Shown here: piece by piece, positions 46,097 to 52,854 of the stretch
Layout: each line of letters begins with the position of its first letter
Numbering within the stretch: position 1 is the stretch's first letter
Assembly: GCA_001458075.1 (NCBI GenBank)
Contig: LN899469.1
Coordinates: 2,392,659-2,456,658 of the forward strand
Reading direction: 5' to 3'
From: Idiomarinaceae bacterium HL-53
GTDB lineage: Bacteria; Pseudomonadota; Gammaproteobacteria; Enterobacterales; Alteromonadaceae
DNA: 64,000 bases
The notes under the pieces: generated by a model
Seen by the model: the letters and a program-made list of their open reading frames with translations, nothing else
Database searches by the model: none
Told to the model about the DNA's origin: nothing
Made by a program: the position numbers and the translations under genes

Positions 46097-46714
46097 TTGA
46101 ATTACAATAAAGTTATTTGCGTTGGCAGAAATTATGCGGCACATGCCGCTGAACTCAATAACCCAATTCCCGTTGAGCCACTGCTCTTTATGAAGCCGGC
46201 AACCGCACTTGTACCATTTGAAGCGCCCATTGTGGTAAGTGATCGCGAGGAAGCGGTTCACTACGAACTCGAAATTGCTGTGCTCATAGGGAAAACACTC
46301 AAAAATGCCGATGCAGTGAGTGCAAGTACCGCCATTGACGCACTCGGCCTCGCACTTGATCTCACGTTACGCGACTTGCAAAACGAACTCAAAGCGCGCG
46401 GAGAGCCATGGGAAAAGTCAAAAGCATTTGACGGCAGCTGCCCGATAACACGTTTTGTGCCAAACGATGGTTTCGACTTAACCAGTCTAGATTTTCGCTT
46501 GAAAATAAACGAGGAGATAAAGCAACAAGGAAATAGCCAACAAATGCTTGTCCCCATGGTAGAGCTTATTCAATATATCAGCCGACATTTCACAATTCAG
46601 GCAGGCGACATTATTCTTACCGGTACACCTGCAGGTGTCGGTCAATTAGTCGCTGGAGATAAACTTGAAGTTGCGCTCGCAAACCACATATACGAGCGCA
46701 CTGAAGTTCGATGA
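46097..46714 (+). CDS. Fumarylacetoacetate hydrolase (FAH) family protein
   Basis: A 205-residue FAH-fold enzyme resembling YcgM-type acylpyruvases and oxaloacetate tautomerases. ICVGRNYAAHAAEL, PLLFMKPATALV, VHYELEIAVLIG (metal-binding Glu pair), LALDLTLRDLQNELKARGEPWEKSKAFDGSCP and GDIILTGTPAGVGQL are the metal-binding and active-site blocks. The start is TTG at 46097, 6 nt after AGGAG; no ATG is available. An in-frame TTG at 46082 lies upstream of that ribosome site. It is divergent from chaN by about 60 bp. Confidence 0.9.
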   Translation: MNYNKVICVGRNYAAHAAELNNPIPVEPLLFMKPATALVPFEAPIVVSDREEAVHYELEIAVLIGKTLKNADAVSASTAIDALGLALDLTLRDLQNELKARGEPWEKSKAFDGSCPITRFVPNDGFDLTSLDFRLKINEEIKQQGNSQQMLVPMVELIQYISRHFTIQAGDIILTGTPAGVGQLVAGDKLEVALANHIYERTEVR

Positions 46715-46723
46715 ATTGAGCGA

Positions 46724-47206
46724 TTAAGATTGCGATCTTCGGCTTACGAATACCGCAACAATGGCCGTGGTTACAACGCCCATCACCAGAGCGCCTATCG
46801 CGGACTGCATAAGGTAGCTAGAGAAATTAAAATAGGCTTCTGCTTCAGATTGAGTTTGCTTCCCTGAACTTACGGCATATTCAATCGCGTTGGCAAAAAA
46901 GTTACGAGAGATAATTCGATGTACTATCCATTGCATGAGTGGCGACAAAACAGCCACTACCACAGTGATGACAAGACCTGATAAAAACGCATCTTTATAA
47001 GAGAGTACCCCACCCTTCGCTGCTCGAATGGATCGCAGCGCCAGCACGTAAATGCTAATGGCAACAATGGCAAAAATCATCGTGAAACTCGGATGCTGTT
47101 CAATACGTGTAGAATGATAGCCGAGCACACGCTCAAGCAGCGCCCAAAGCAGCAAGGCAACACAAAAAACTAAACCCCATTTGATTTCTTGTTGATACGT
47201 TTTCAT
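46724..47206 (-). CDS. DUF4199 family membrane protein
   Basis: A 160-residue protein of four predicted helices. KWGLVFCVALLLWALLERVLG, SFTMIFAIVAISIYVLALRSIRAAKGGVLSYKDAFLSGLVITVV and the C-terminal helix GALVMGVVTTAIVAVFVSRR fit the DUF4199 domain. Function is unknown. It converges with the FAH gene (9 bp between stops). Confidence 0.78.
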   Translation of the reverse strand: MKTYQQEIKWGLVFCVALLLWALLERVLGYHSTRIEQHPSFTMIFAIVAISIYVLALRSIRAAKGGVLSYKDAFLSGLVITVVVAVLSPLMQWIVHRIISRNFFANAIEYAVSSGKQTQSEAEAYFNFSSYLMQSAIGALVMGVVTTAIVAVFVSRRSQS

Positions 47207-47351
47207 TTAATGTCTCTCTTTATTATGATGAGGTGCTTAGGGTAACTTTACTAAGCGATCAGTAACTAGCAAAAAAGCATAGCCTAGCAGTAATCTGCCA
47301 CATTTCCATAAACATTTGCGAAGGCTTATTTCAGCGGAACTATTCCTCTGT

Positions 47352-47357
47352 TATACT
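47352..47357 (+). promoter_or_regulatory. Probable -10 box of ssrA
   Basis: TATACT lies 19 bp before the first base of the tmRNA, a slightly long but acceptable spacing. The matching -35 is not clear (TTATTT at 47328 or TTCAGC at 47331). Confidence 0.5.
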
Positions 47358-47375
47358 GTCGGACAGTAACACCAA

Positions 47376-47728
47376 GGGGCTGATTTGGATTCGACGGGAT
47401 ACAGAAAGCTTAAGGTGCATGCCGAGGTGGGGCTGGCCTCGTAAAAAGCCTCAAACTAATAGTTGCAAACGACGACAACTACGCTTTAGCGGCTTAATCC
47501 CCGCTAACCATCCACTCAGGTTTTGCCTGTAGGCAGAGGTTCGGATGGTCATCTATACAGGCTCGCATGGCGGCTTCGTCCGGAGCCAAGATGTTAAAAC
47601 CAATCGGACTCGCTCCTGAAAAGCCTGTCGCTCGGCGTTTCAGTAGTTAACTAAAAGAGCCGACTAAGCATGTAGTACCAAGAGTGGCGGTATAACGGAC
47701 GGGGGTTCAAATCCCCCCAGCTCCACCA
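47376..47728 (+). ncRNA. ssrA: Transfer-messenger RNA
   Basis: The 353-nt tmRNA rescues stalled ribosomes by trans-translation. The 5' end GGGGCTGATTTGGATTCGAC and the 3' end CCCAGCTCCACCA pair to form the alanine-tRNA-like acceptor, and GGGGGTTCAAATCCCCC is the T arm with encoded CCA. The tag reading frame begins at the GCA at 47465 and reads ANDDNYALAA then TAA (47465-47497), differing from E. coli ANDENYALAA by one residue. Pseudoknot-forming GC-rich segments lie on either side. It is not permuted. Confidence 0.98.
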
Positions 47729-47740
47729 AATAACGAAAAA

Positions 47741-47767
47741 GGACGCACAGCAATGTGCGTCCTTTTT
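47741..47767 (+). terminator. Rho-independent terminator of ssrA
   Basis: A 9-bp stem (GGACGCACA / TGTGCGTCC) with a GCAA loop followed by TTTTTT, 12 nt after the CCA end. The flanking AATAACGAAAAA and TTTTTTCGTTATT extend the pairing. Confidence 0.92.
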
Positions 47768-47794
47768 TCGTTATTGGAGCATGGGGTGGACGCA

Positions 47795-47912
47795 GAACCC
47801 GCGTGTGGGTTCACTAAAACGCCGGGAGCGTTTTAGCATCGAGCCGAAGGCGAAGACCTGCAGGGCGAAAGCCATGGATGGCTTTCGTAAATCCCCAGCC
47901 AAACGCTTGGCT
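47795..47912. repeat. Hairpin-rich intergenic patch after ssrA
   Basis: Four perfect inverted repeats follow one another: 47795-47812 (6-bp arms, GAACCC), 47814-47836 (9-bp arms, CTAAAACGC), 47866-47887 (10-bp arms, CGAAAGCCAT) and 47897-47912 (6-bp arms, AGCCAA). None has a T-run typical of a terminator. The patch directly precedes an open frame lacking a start codon. From memory, motifs like the third hairpin recur between genes in some Alteromonadales, so this may be a dispersed repeat or mini-mobile element. Confidence 0.55.
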
Positions 47913-47923
47913 TCACCATTTTC

Positions 47924-48253
47924 TTGTTAGCCATTGTCGTGATAACGAAATTGCTCCTGACGACTACAGATGAAGCGAGTTTCAGCGAGCAGCTGTTTTA
48001 TTATGTGAAAATTACTGCACCCATATTTTTACTTTCTGCAGTGTTCTTAGTGCCCACTTCCATTTCTTTAATTTCTAAAGATACACGTGAATCAGCCAAC
48101 ATGTCGCATGGGTTTTGGCATGCCACTTGGGTATTAAACTTGATATTGTCAATCGGCTATATCGCCGTCTGCTTATGGATTCTCACGGTGAGTATGTTCG
48201 CGCTAGCATCAACAATCTCTATTCTGGAAGTGCTCGGAGATACACCCGCATGA
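47924..48253 (+). pseudogene. Membrane protein, probably 5'-truncated paralog of the next gene
   Basis: The frame is open from the stop at 47888 and offers only a TTG (47924) with no ribosome site. The 109 visible residues contain membrane segments (ITAPIFLLSAVFLVPTSISLI; WVLNLILSIGYIAVCLWILTVSMF) and the block ISKDTRESANMSHGFWHATWVLN. That block aligns with IGKDRRAQLGFSHPFWTYLWKIN in the next gene. Compared with that paralog, about 15-25 N-terminal residues are missing and are replaced by the hairpin-rich patch. It may still be translated from TTG. Its stop overlaps the next start (ATGA). Confidence 0.5.
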
Positions 48254-48606
48254 AAGCAAAACAGATTATATTGAAAATACTGCAAATACTTGGCCTAGCA
48301 TGGGTATTGCTGACCGGCTATTACTTTGTGAAGCTCATCATTGACATGAACCAAGACATTTCAACAAGCACAAGAGCGGCGTTATTAATGATGCTTTTAT
48401 ATTTTGTTGCTCCACTATTTGCCGCTGTTATGCTCATGCTAACTTCCAGCTCCTTTTGGTTAATCGGTAAAGACCGGCGGGCTCAACTTGGCTTTAGCCA
48501 TCCGTTTTGGACTTACTTATGGAAAATCAACAGCGTAATCAGCGTCGTGTTGATTGCCTTGCTCAGCGCGCTGGTCGTCATCTCGACTATCGCTTTCTTA
48601 TCATAA
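48250..48606 (+). CDS. Small membrane protein, unknown, tandem paralog
   Basis: A 118-residue protein with three predicted helices (ILQILGLAWVLLTGYYFVKLII; AALLMMLLYFVAPLFAAVMLML; INSVISVVLIALLSALVVISTIAFL) and a cytoplasmic-looking loop IGKDRRAQLGFSHPFWTY. It resembles the preceding truncated gene, so the two arose by duplication. I start at the ATG overlapping that gene's stop (ATGA, 48250-48253). Earlier in-frame ATGs lie inside the upstream gene. No family is recognised. Confidence 0.65.
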   Translation: MKAKQIILKILQILGLAWVLLTGYYFVKLIIDMNQDISTSTRAALLMMLLYFVAPLFAAVMLMLTSSSFWLIGKDRRAQLGFSHPFWTYLWKINSVISVVLIALLSALVVISTIAFLS

Positions 48607-48627
48607 AACGGGGCGTTTCATATCGCC

Positions 48628-49341
48628 CTAAAACCCATGCGCCAAACCCATCCAACTTGCCATAGCGATCATCATTAGATTTTCGGTAAGCGAAACAAAG
48701 CCCAGTGGCACATTACTTCCTCCGCCCACACAGGCACATTTCAACTCGCGTTTATCGACATACACCGCCTTGAACACCGACACTGCACCAATCGTTGCAA
48801 TGAAAAGTGCCAGCGGTACCGAAATAATATTCAACATACCCCCCATCATCAGCACCCCCGCAGTGCCTTCCGCAAATGGATAGATGTAGCTATAAGGCAC
48901 CCAACGCTTTGCTAACAAGTCGTAATTCAAAAACATGGTGGCAAAGGTTTCTACATTCTGGAGTTTCAATAACGCAAGCACCACCATGGAAAGTGCGATA
49001 AACCACTCCACCGCCTGAATGGAAATAATGCTGCCGTGAATCGAATAATTAAGTACCCAAGCGGTGAGTGCTGTAAGCGAAAACAGCGCAATCACAGATT
49101 GATAACTCGTTGCGTTCTTGTCCCGCACCGGCTTACCTAGGTGGCGACGCAAATCTTCATAACCGCCGATACGCTCATCGCCAATAAACACTTGCGGTGT
49201 GGTTTTTACCGCATGCTTTTTCTTGAACGTGTCGATTTCCTCACGTGACGTGAGCTGATGATCATCAACCTCAAACCCTGAGCGCTCAAGTAAATCTAAA
49301 CTCTTTAAACCATAAGGGCAGGTATGCTTGTTGGTGTTCAT
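48628..49341 (-). CDS. Glutaredoxin-MauE (DoxX-like) fusion membrane protein, start damaged
   Basis: 237 residues: an N-terminal glutaredoxin-like domain (HTCPYGLKSLDLLERSGFEVDDHQL, TTPQVFIGDERIGGYEDLRRHLG) and a four-helix MauE/DoxX-type membrane domain with KCACVGGGSNVPLGFVSL. Such fusions belong to thiol-redox membrane modules. The frame continues upstream of the ATG at 49341 with KKAKLYRM, which resembles the first beta strand of these proteins, but no start codon is available there. The natural N-terminus therefore seems lost, and ATG 49341 may be a makeshift start. The MerR gene begins 20 bp away in the opposite direction. Confidence 0.72.
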   Translation of the reverse strand: MNTNKHTCPYGLKSLDLLERSGFEVDDHQLTSREEIDTFKKKHAVKTTPQVFIGDERIGGYEDLRRHLGKPVRDKNATSYQSVIALFSLTALTAWVLNYSIHGSIISIQAVEWFIALSMVVLALLKLQNVETFATMFLNYDLLAKRWVPYSYIYPFAEGTAGVLMMGGMLNIISVPLALFIATIGAVSVFKAVYVDKRELKCACVGGGSNVPLGFVSLTENLMMIAMASWMGLAHGF

Positions 49342-49360
49342 GCGATAAAGCTTTGCCTTT

Positions 49361-49774
49361 TTGTCGCTAGCTGTAAAAGCCCAAGTGGGTGTGGAAACCG
49401 TGCGTTTTTACCAACGAAAGGAGTTGCTGAACAAGCCCGAACCACGTGGAAAGTTTCGTTATTATGGCAACGAACATTTGAACCGACTAAGTTTTATCAA
49501 AAAGGCACAAATGGCCGGCTTTTCATTGACTGAGATTAAAACGCTCATTGAACTCGATGCAAAGCAGGATCGTGCAACAGCACACCAATTAGCCTCAGAG
49601 AAACTGGCAAAATTAGATCAACAAATTATGGAGCTACAAGCCGTCCGAAGCGCATTAGCAAGGCTAGCAAAAACATGTGAGCAGAAAAACAGTGAGTTGT
49701 GCCCTATTTTAACGGCTTTCGTAGCAGAGGAGCCCTTTCACGATGGGATTGCACCAAGAAGTTCTTCAGCTTAA
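49361..49774 (+). CDS. MerR family transcriptional regulator, N-terminus probably truncated
   Basis: 137 residues closely resembling MerR: VGVETVRFYQRKELL (HTH), GKFRYYGNEHLNRLSFIKKAQMAGFSLTEIKTLIEL (wing and second helix pair), a dimerisation helix, and two C-terminal cysteines (CEQKNSELCP) at the places of MerR Cys117 and Cys126. The counterpart of Cys82 is missing, so mercury sensing is doubtful. The usual first strand with Ile-Gly is absent and translation would have to begin at TTG 49361 without a ribosome site. It is head-to-head with the glutaredoxin-MauE gene, with no space for an intact promoter/operator. Confidence 0.75.
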   Translation: MSLAVKAQVGVETVRFYQRKELLNKPEPRGKFRYYGNEHLNRLSFIKKAQMAGFSLTEIKTLIELDAKQDRATAHQLASEKLAKLDQQIMELQAVRSALARLAKTCEQKNSELCPILTAFVAEEPFHDGIAPRSSSA

Positions 49775-49819
49775 GGTAGCAACCAAAAAGTTTTCAACTG
49801 CATGTGAGAGTCCAAGAAA

Positions 49820-50548
49820 ATGCACCTTCTCAACAAAATTGTGACTGATTGGCAACGCCCTTGGGCCGTCACGTGGTTTTGTGCCGGTAGTTTAGCGCTA
49901 TTTGTCGGCTTTTGGTTCACGACAACTCGCACAGGCCTCGACCTTTTTAAACTCATGGTTGCCCTCATTGGGCTGATATGCGTGCTCGCTCTCGCATTTC
50001 GAAAAAATGGAGCCGGAAATGGCTTAGGTATGGTGGCGAACGTAGGAGAGGTCATTGTTCAAGGCCGCAGCGGCGCTACAGGGTTAGTGCTGGCTCCCAT
50101 TTTTTACTTCATTACACACCTTTTCGGATTTCTACACTGGCGTAAAAACCAAGATGCAGACGGAAATATGGTGCCCCGAAGCGGAAATATAACGGTATGG
50201 TTAGTCACACTTGCCTTTATTCTGATTGGTTTGTGGATATTCCCTTGGTTAAACTCGCAACTACAGAACTTCGCCTTTATTCCGGCAAGTGATGATGTTG
50301 CTATTTCAATACTTGGTGCTCAAGTTACCTGGTATCAAATCAACATTTTAGCGTTTGTACTTGGTGTTACTGCACAAACAACGATGATCTTGCGGTACGC
50401 CTTTAGTTGGTGGATATGGATCTTAGTGAACTTCGTCTGGTTGACAGTTAATATCGTGAATAACAACAGCATTTTCGCTATTCAAACTATGGTTTATCAA
50501 GTGAATGCGTTGATTGCACTATATGGCTGGTGGCATTCTCAAAAGTAA
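49820..50548 (+). CDS. pnuC: PnuC-like nicotinamide riboside/vitamin transporter
   Basis: A 242-residue protein with seven predicted helices. VANVGEVIVQGRSGATGLVLAPIFYFITHLFGFLHW and the C-terminal TTMILRYAFSWWIWILVNFVWLTVNIVNNNSIFAIQTMVYQVNALIALYGWW are the PnuC facilitator pattern (aromatic ligand-binding tryptophans and asparagines). The substrate could be nicotinamide riboside or thiamine; genes nearby do not decide it. Ribosome site is weak (GAGAG 13 nt upstream). Confidence 0.8.
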   Translation: MHLLNKIVTDWQRPWAVTWFCAGSLALFVGFWFTTTRTGLDLFKLMVALIGLICVLALAFRKNGAGNGLGMVANVGEVIVQGRSGATGLVLAPIFYFITHLFGFLHWRKNQDADGNMVPRSGNITVWLVTLAFILIGLWIFPWLNSQLQNFAFIPASDDVAISILGAQVTWYQINILAFVLGVTAQTTMILRYAFSWWIWILVNFVWLTVNIVNNNSIFAIQTMVYQVNALIALYGWWHSQK

Positions 50549-50574
50549 AGCGCACCAGCCAATTAAAATACCAA

Positions 50575-50850
50575 TCAGAAATCGAATATTTCGCTTAAAA
50601 TGCTCTTTTTCTTCTTTTTATAACCATAGCTAGTCGAGCCGTGATGCGCGCCTTGCGGGTAATGTTGCTGCGGCTGCGGGCGAGCCTGCGCTGGTGCTTG
50701 CGCGGGTCGTTCCACACTGGAGCGCTCTATAATCTTGTCTAGCTCACCTCTATCTAACCAAATACCTCGACATTTAGGGCAATAATCGATTTCTATGCCT
50801 TGTCGGTCTGTCATCATCAAATTTTCTCCAACACATACTGGACACTTCAT
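50575..50850 (-). CDS. Zinc-ribbon (TFIIB-type) protein
   Basis: A 91-residue protein. MKCPVCVGENLMMTDRQGIEIDYCPKCRGIWLDRGELDKIIE is the zf-TFIIB domain with four cysteines (residues 3, 6, 24, 27). A Gln/Pro/His-rich linker and a poly-lysine stretch (KKKKKSILSEIFDF) follow. Its function is unknown; such proteins are common in proteobacteria. The downstream partner direction gives no clue. Confidence 0.85.
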   Translation of the reverse strand: MKCPVCVGENLMMTDRQGIEIDYCPKCRGIWLDRGELDKIIERSSVERPAQAPAQARPQPQQHYPQGAHHGSTSYGYKKKKKSILSEIFDF

Positions 50851-50861
50851 TTTCCTTACCT

Positions 50862-51164
50862 CTAACGGTTCAACTCAGTTTTTGAGTCTTTGTTTGTATG
50901 CAAAGTTCCCTGCCTATCAATACACTCAAACCGCTGTATTTGTTCAGTCACCACAATGTCACTTGCGCTTATCTCAATGCGATACAGCATCGCGTAATTG
51001 TCTTGACTTAACGGCTCTAGCTCGGTACCTGCAAGTTCGTTTATCAACAATGACGCTGTATTAGAATGCCCTACCACGAAAATAGTAAACCCTTTATTTC
51101 CGTGACCTGCCATTGAATAGGAGAAAACCAACAACATACTCACGAGCACGATTAACCACTTCAT
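50862..51164 (-). pseudogene. Histidine phosphatase-like remnant with signal peptide, catalytic N-half missing
   Basis: 100 residues: a signal peptide (MKWLIVLVSMLLVFSYSMA) joined almost directly to FTIFVVGHSNTASLLINELAGTELEPLSQDNYAMLYRIEI. The latter is the C-terminal part of the histidine phosphatase superfamily, with the second catalytic histidine in VGHSNT. The first block with the nucleophile RHG/RHAE, about 80 residues in secreted members, is absent. An in-frame internal deletion is the simplest explanation. GAGG precedes ATG 51164, so it may still be expressed, but it cannot be a normal phosphatase. Confidence 0.6.
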
Positions 51165-51354
51165 CGAAACCTCATTCTCAGTAGTGAAATTCATTAATCG
51201 TTAGTAAAAACCACGAACCCACACTCTCACAATAAATCCTATCTATTTGTTTTTATTTAGATTTCAAAAAGGGCTTAATTCTTGCTTACAAATTATTCAC
51301 ACGGGATTTCAAAAAAATTAATTACACTCAAAGTTAATCACCAAGGAGAGCCGC

Positions 51355-52011
51355 ATGCCAGTAAAACTTGAAGATCGCCCGATTGAACAGGTGCGTGAAG
51401 AAACCATCGATAAACTCATTGTAAATTACAGCCACGCGGTGATTTCGGCCGAAGCTTTTGAACGTAGGCTCGACCAAGCAACAGAAAGTACCTCACATAC
51501 TGAGTTACTCGCCTTGGTAGCCGACTTACCCATGGAAGCAGATAGCCATTACGACACATATAAAGACAAGCAGTTTACGCCCCACTATCGCCCAGGTAGC
51601 GATACGACGCACCAAGAAATCACCACGATATTAAGTAACTCAGAGCGCACTGGGCAATGGGTTGTACCGCGTGAAATTACTGTGGTTGGCGTGCTTGGAG
51701 CAACGACTCTCGATTTCTCCGATGCTATTTTTCAACACCAGAACATTACCATTCGTGTACGAAATACACTGAGTTCTCTGGAAATATTAGTGCCAGAAGC
51801 CGTCAATGTAACCACTGCAGTCACGAATATCGGTAGTTCGTCAGAGCACACTGCACCGAATATGGCGGGAAAACAGGCCCCGCTGATTACTGTAGAGGGC
51901 TGGTCGATACTGAGCTCTGTTGAAGTCAAACTTAAGAAAACCATGAAAGAGAAATTCATTGCCTTTGCCAATAGTATTAAAGAAACGTTTAGTGGCAAGA
52001 ATCTTTACTAA
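51355..52011 (+). CDS. DUF1707 plus LiaF-like C-terminal domain protein
   Basis: A 218-residue soluble protein. Residues 8-60 (RPIEQVREETIDKLIVNYSHAVISAEAFERRLDQATEST) fit the DUF1707/SHOCT-like bundle. Residues 95-190 (WVVPREITVVGVLGATTLDFSDAIFQHQNITIRVRNTLSSLEILVPEAVNV) match the LiaF/DUF2154 beta-helix-like domain that in Firmicutes modulates cell-envelope stress sensing. There is no transmembrane helix between them, unlike LiaF. A role in envelope stress is inference from the domain only. GGAGAG precedes the ATG. Confidence 0.8.
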   Translation: MPVKLEDRPIEQVREETIDKLIVNYSHAVISAEAFERRLDQATESTSHTELLALVADLPMEADSHYDTYKDKQFTPHYRPGSDTTHQEITTILSNSERTGQWVVPREITVVGVLGATTLDFSDAIFQHQNITIRVRNTLSSLEILVPEAVNVTTAVTNIGSSSEHTAPNMAGKQAPLITVEGWSILSSVEVKLKKTMKEKFIAFANSIKETFSGKNLY

Positions 52012-52040
52012 TCTGCTCAATATGTCACTCTCGATAAAAG

Positions 52041-52066
52041 TCCATGTTAAAAATATTTGACATGGA
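52041..52066. promoter_or_regulatory. Upstream operator-like inverted repeat of the DUF2178-XRE unit
   Basis: Arms TCCATGT and ACATGGA separated by 12 AT-rich bases. The left arm continues as CATGTTAA, the same core word found in the larger palindrome at 52086-52115. Confidence 0.45.
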
Positions 52067-52085
52067 TTCATTCCCTCACTACACT

Positions 52086-52115
52086 CCCTCATGTTAACTA
52101 TTTTTAACATGAGGG
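52086..52115. promoter_or_regulatory. 12-bp palindrome over the ribosome site of the DUF2178-XRE unit
   Basis: Perfect inverted arms CCCTCATGTTAA and TTAACATGAGGG around CTATTT. The right arm contains the likely ribosome site (GAGGG) 7 nt before ATG 52122. It may be a repressor operator for the XRE protein encoded two genes on, or an RNA hairpin masking the ribosome site. Confidence 0.6.
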
Positions 52116-52121
52116 TTGGGT

Positions 52122-52541
52122 ATGTCATTTCAAGAACGTACTGCATGGGCTATGTTGATCATTATCTCCTATGCATTTTATCAATTAGCACAAGCCGTTT
52201 ATGCCATGTCGATGGCCGCCAATGAAGTCGTCGCGCCTGCTTGGCCAATGTTCGCTCGGTTCGTCGTAACCATTATTGTATTATCGATCATTGCCCATAT
52301 AATTTTGGCGGTGATTCAGCCCAAAGCTGCAGACAAAAATCCCGATGAGCGTGAGCGCGTGATTGCACTTTTTAGTAGTCATGTCAGCGGTATTGTTCTC
52401 GCCATCGGTTTATTCGCTGGGATGTTTCATTATGTCGAGCATTTGAACGGGCATATTCTGTTTTACTCAGCATTTGCCGCACTGGTGTTTAGCCAAATTG
52501 CTGAATGTGTAGTACTTATCTGGAAACATCGTCGTGGCTAA
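52122..52541 (+). CDS. DUF2178-like four-helix membrane protein
   Basis: A 139-residue protein with four predicted helices (AWAMLIIISYAFYQLAQAVYAM; FARFVVTIIVLSIIAHIILAVI; HVSGIVLAIGLFAGMF; HILFYSAFAALVFSQIAECVVLIW) and the loop KNPDERERVIALFSSHVS, which recalls the DE-R-loop of DUF2178 proteins. These typically sit beside a small XRE regulator, as here: the next gene begins 8 bp before this one ends. Start ATG 52122 has GAGGG inside a palindrome; a TTG at 52116 is the alternative. Confidence 0.75.
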   Translation: MSFQERTAWAMLIIISYAFYQLAQAVYAMSMAANEVVAPAWPMFARFVVTIIVLSIIAHIILAVIQPKAADKNPDERERVIALFSSHVSGIVLAIGLFAGMFHYVEHLNGHILFYSAFAALVFSQIAECVVLIWKHRRG

Positions 52542-52755
52542 GGCGCTTCCTATCACGAATCAAGTAAGAGAGTTACGGGAAGCGATTGAGCTCACCCAGG
52601 GCGAACTGGGCGAGCGGGTTGGCGTAACACGGCAAACCATCGCAGCTATCGAGCAAAGGAGATACTCACCCTCACTCGAAGTTGCCTTTCGTATTGCCCA
52701 TGTGTTTCAAGCTCCATTAGAAACCGTGTTTCAATTTCAGCCTGATGAAAATTAA
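52534..52755 (+). CDS. Small XRE-family regulator
   Basis: A 73-residue HTH_3 protein: NQVRELREAIELTQGELGERVGVTRQTIAAIEQRRYSPSLEVAFRIAHVFQAPLETVFQF. It is the stand-alone YozG/XRE type commonly paired with a DUF2178 membrane protein. It starts with GTG overlapping the end of that gene by 8 bp, indicating translational coupling. It may repress its own operon through the palindromes at 52041-52066 and 52086-52115 (inference). Confidence 0.9.
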   Translation: MAKALPITNQVRELREAIELTQGELGERVGVTRQTIAAIEQRRYSPSLEVAFRIAHVFQAPLETVFQFQPDEN

Positions 52756-52854
52756 TTCTCTCATGCGTCATTCATTGTCGTACCCCGCTGTTTTAATGAT
52801 TCTGTTATCATGGTTTATCACCATGGCACCCTAAATGAACAAAGGAACTAACTT

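Noticed and set aside
47729-48606. Prophage or integrative island at ssrA
   Set aside because: ssrA is a common integration target, but I see no integrase and no repeat of the ssrA 3' end in the window.
49361-49774. Mercury-resistance operon
   Set aside because: No merA, merT or merP is present, and the regulator lacks the counterpart of MerR Cys82.
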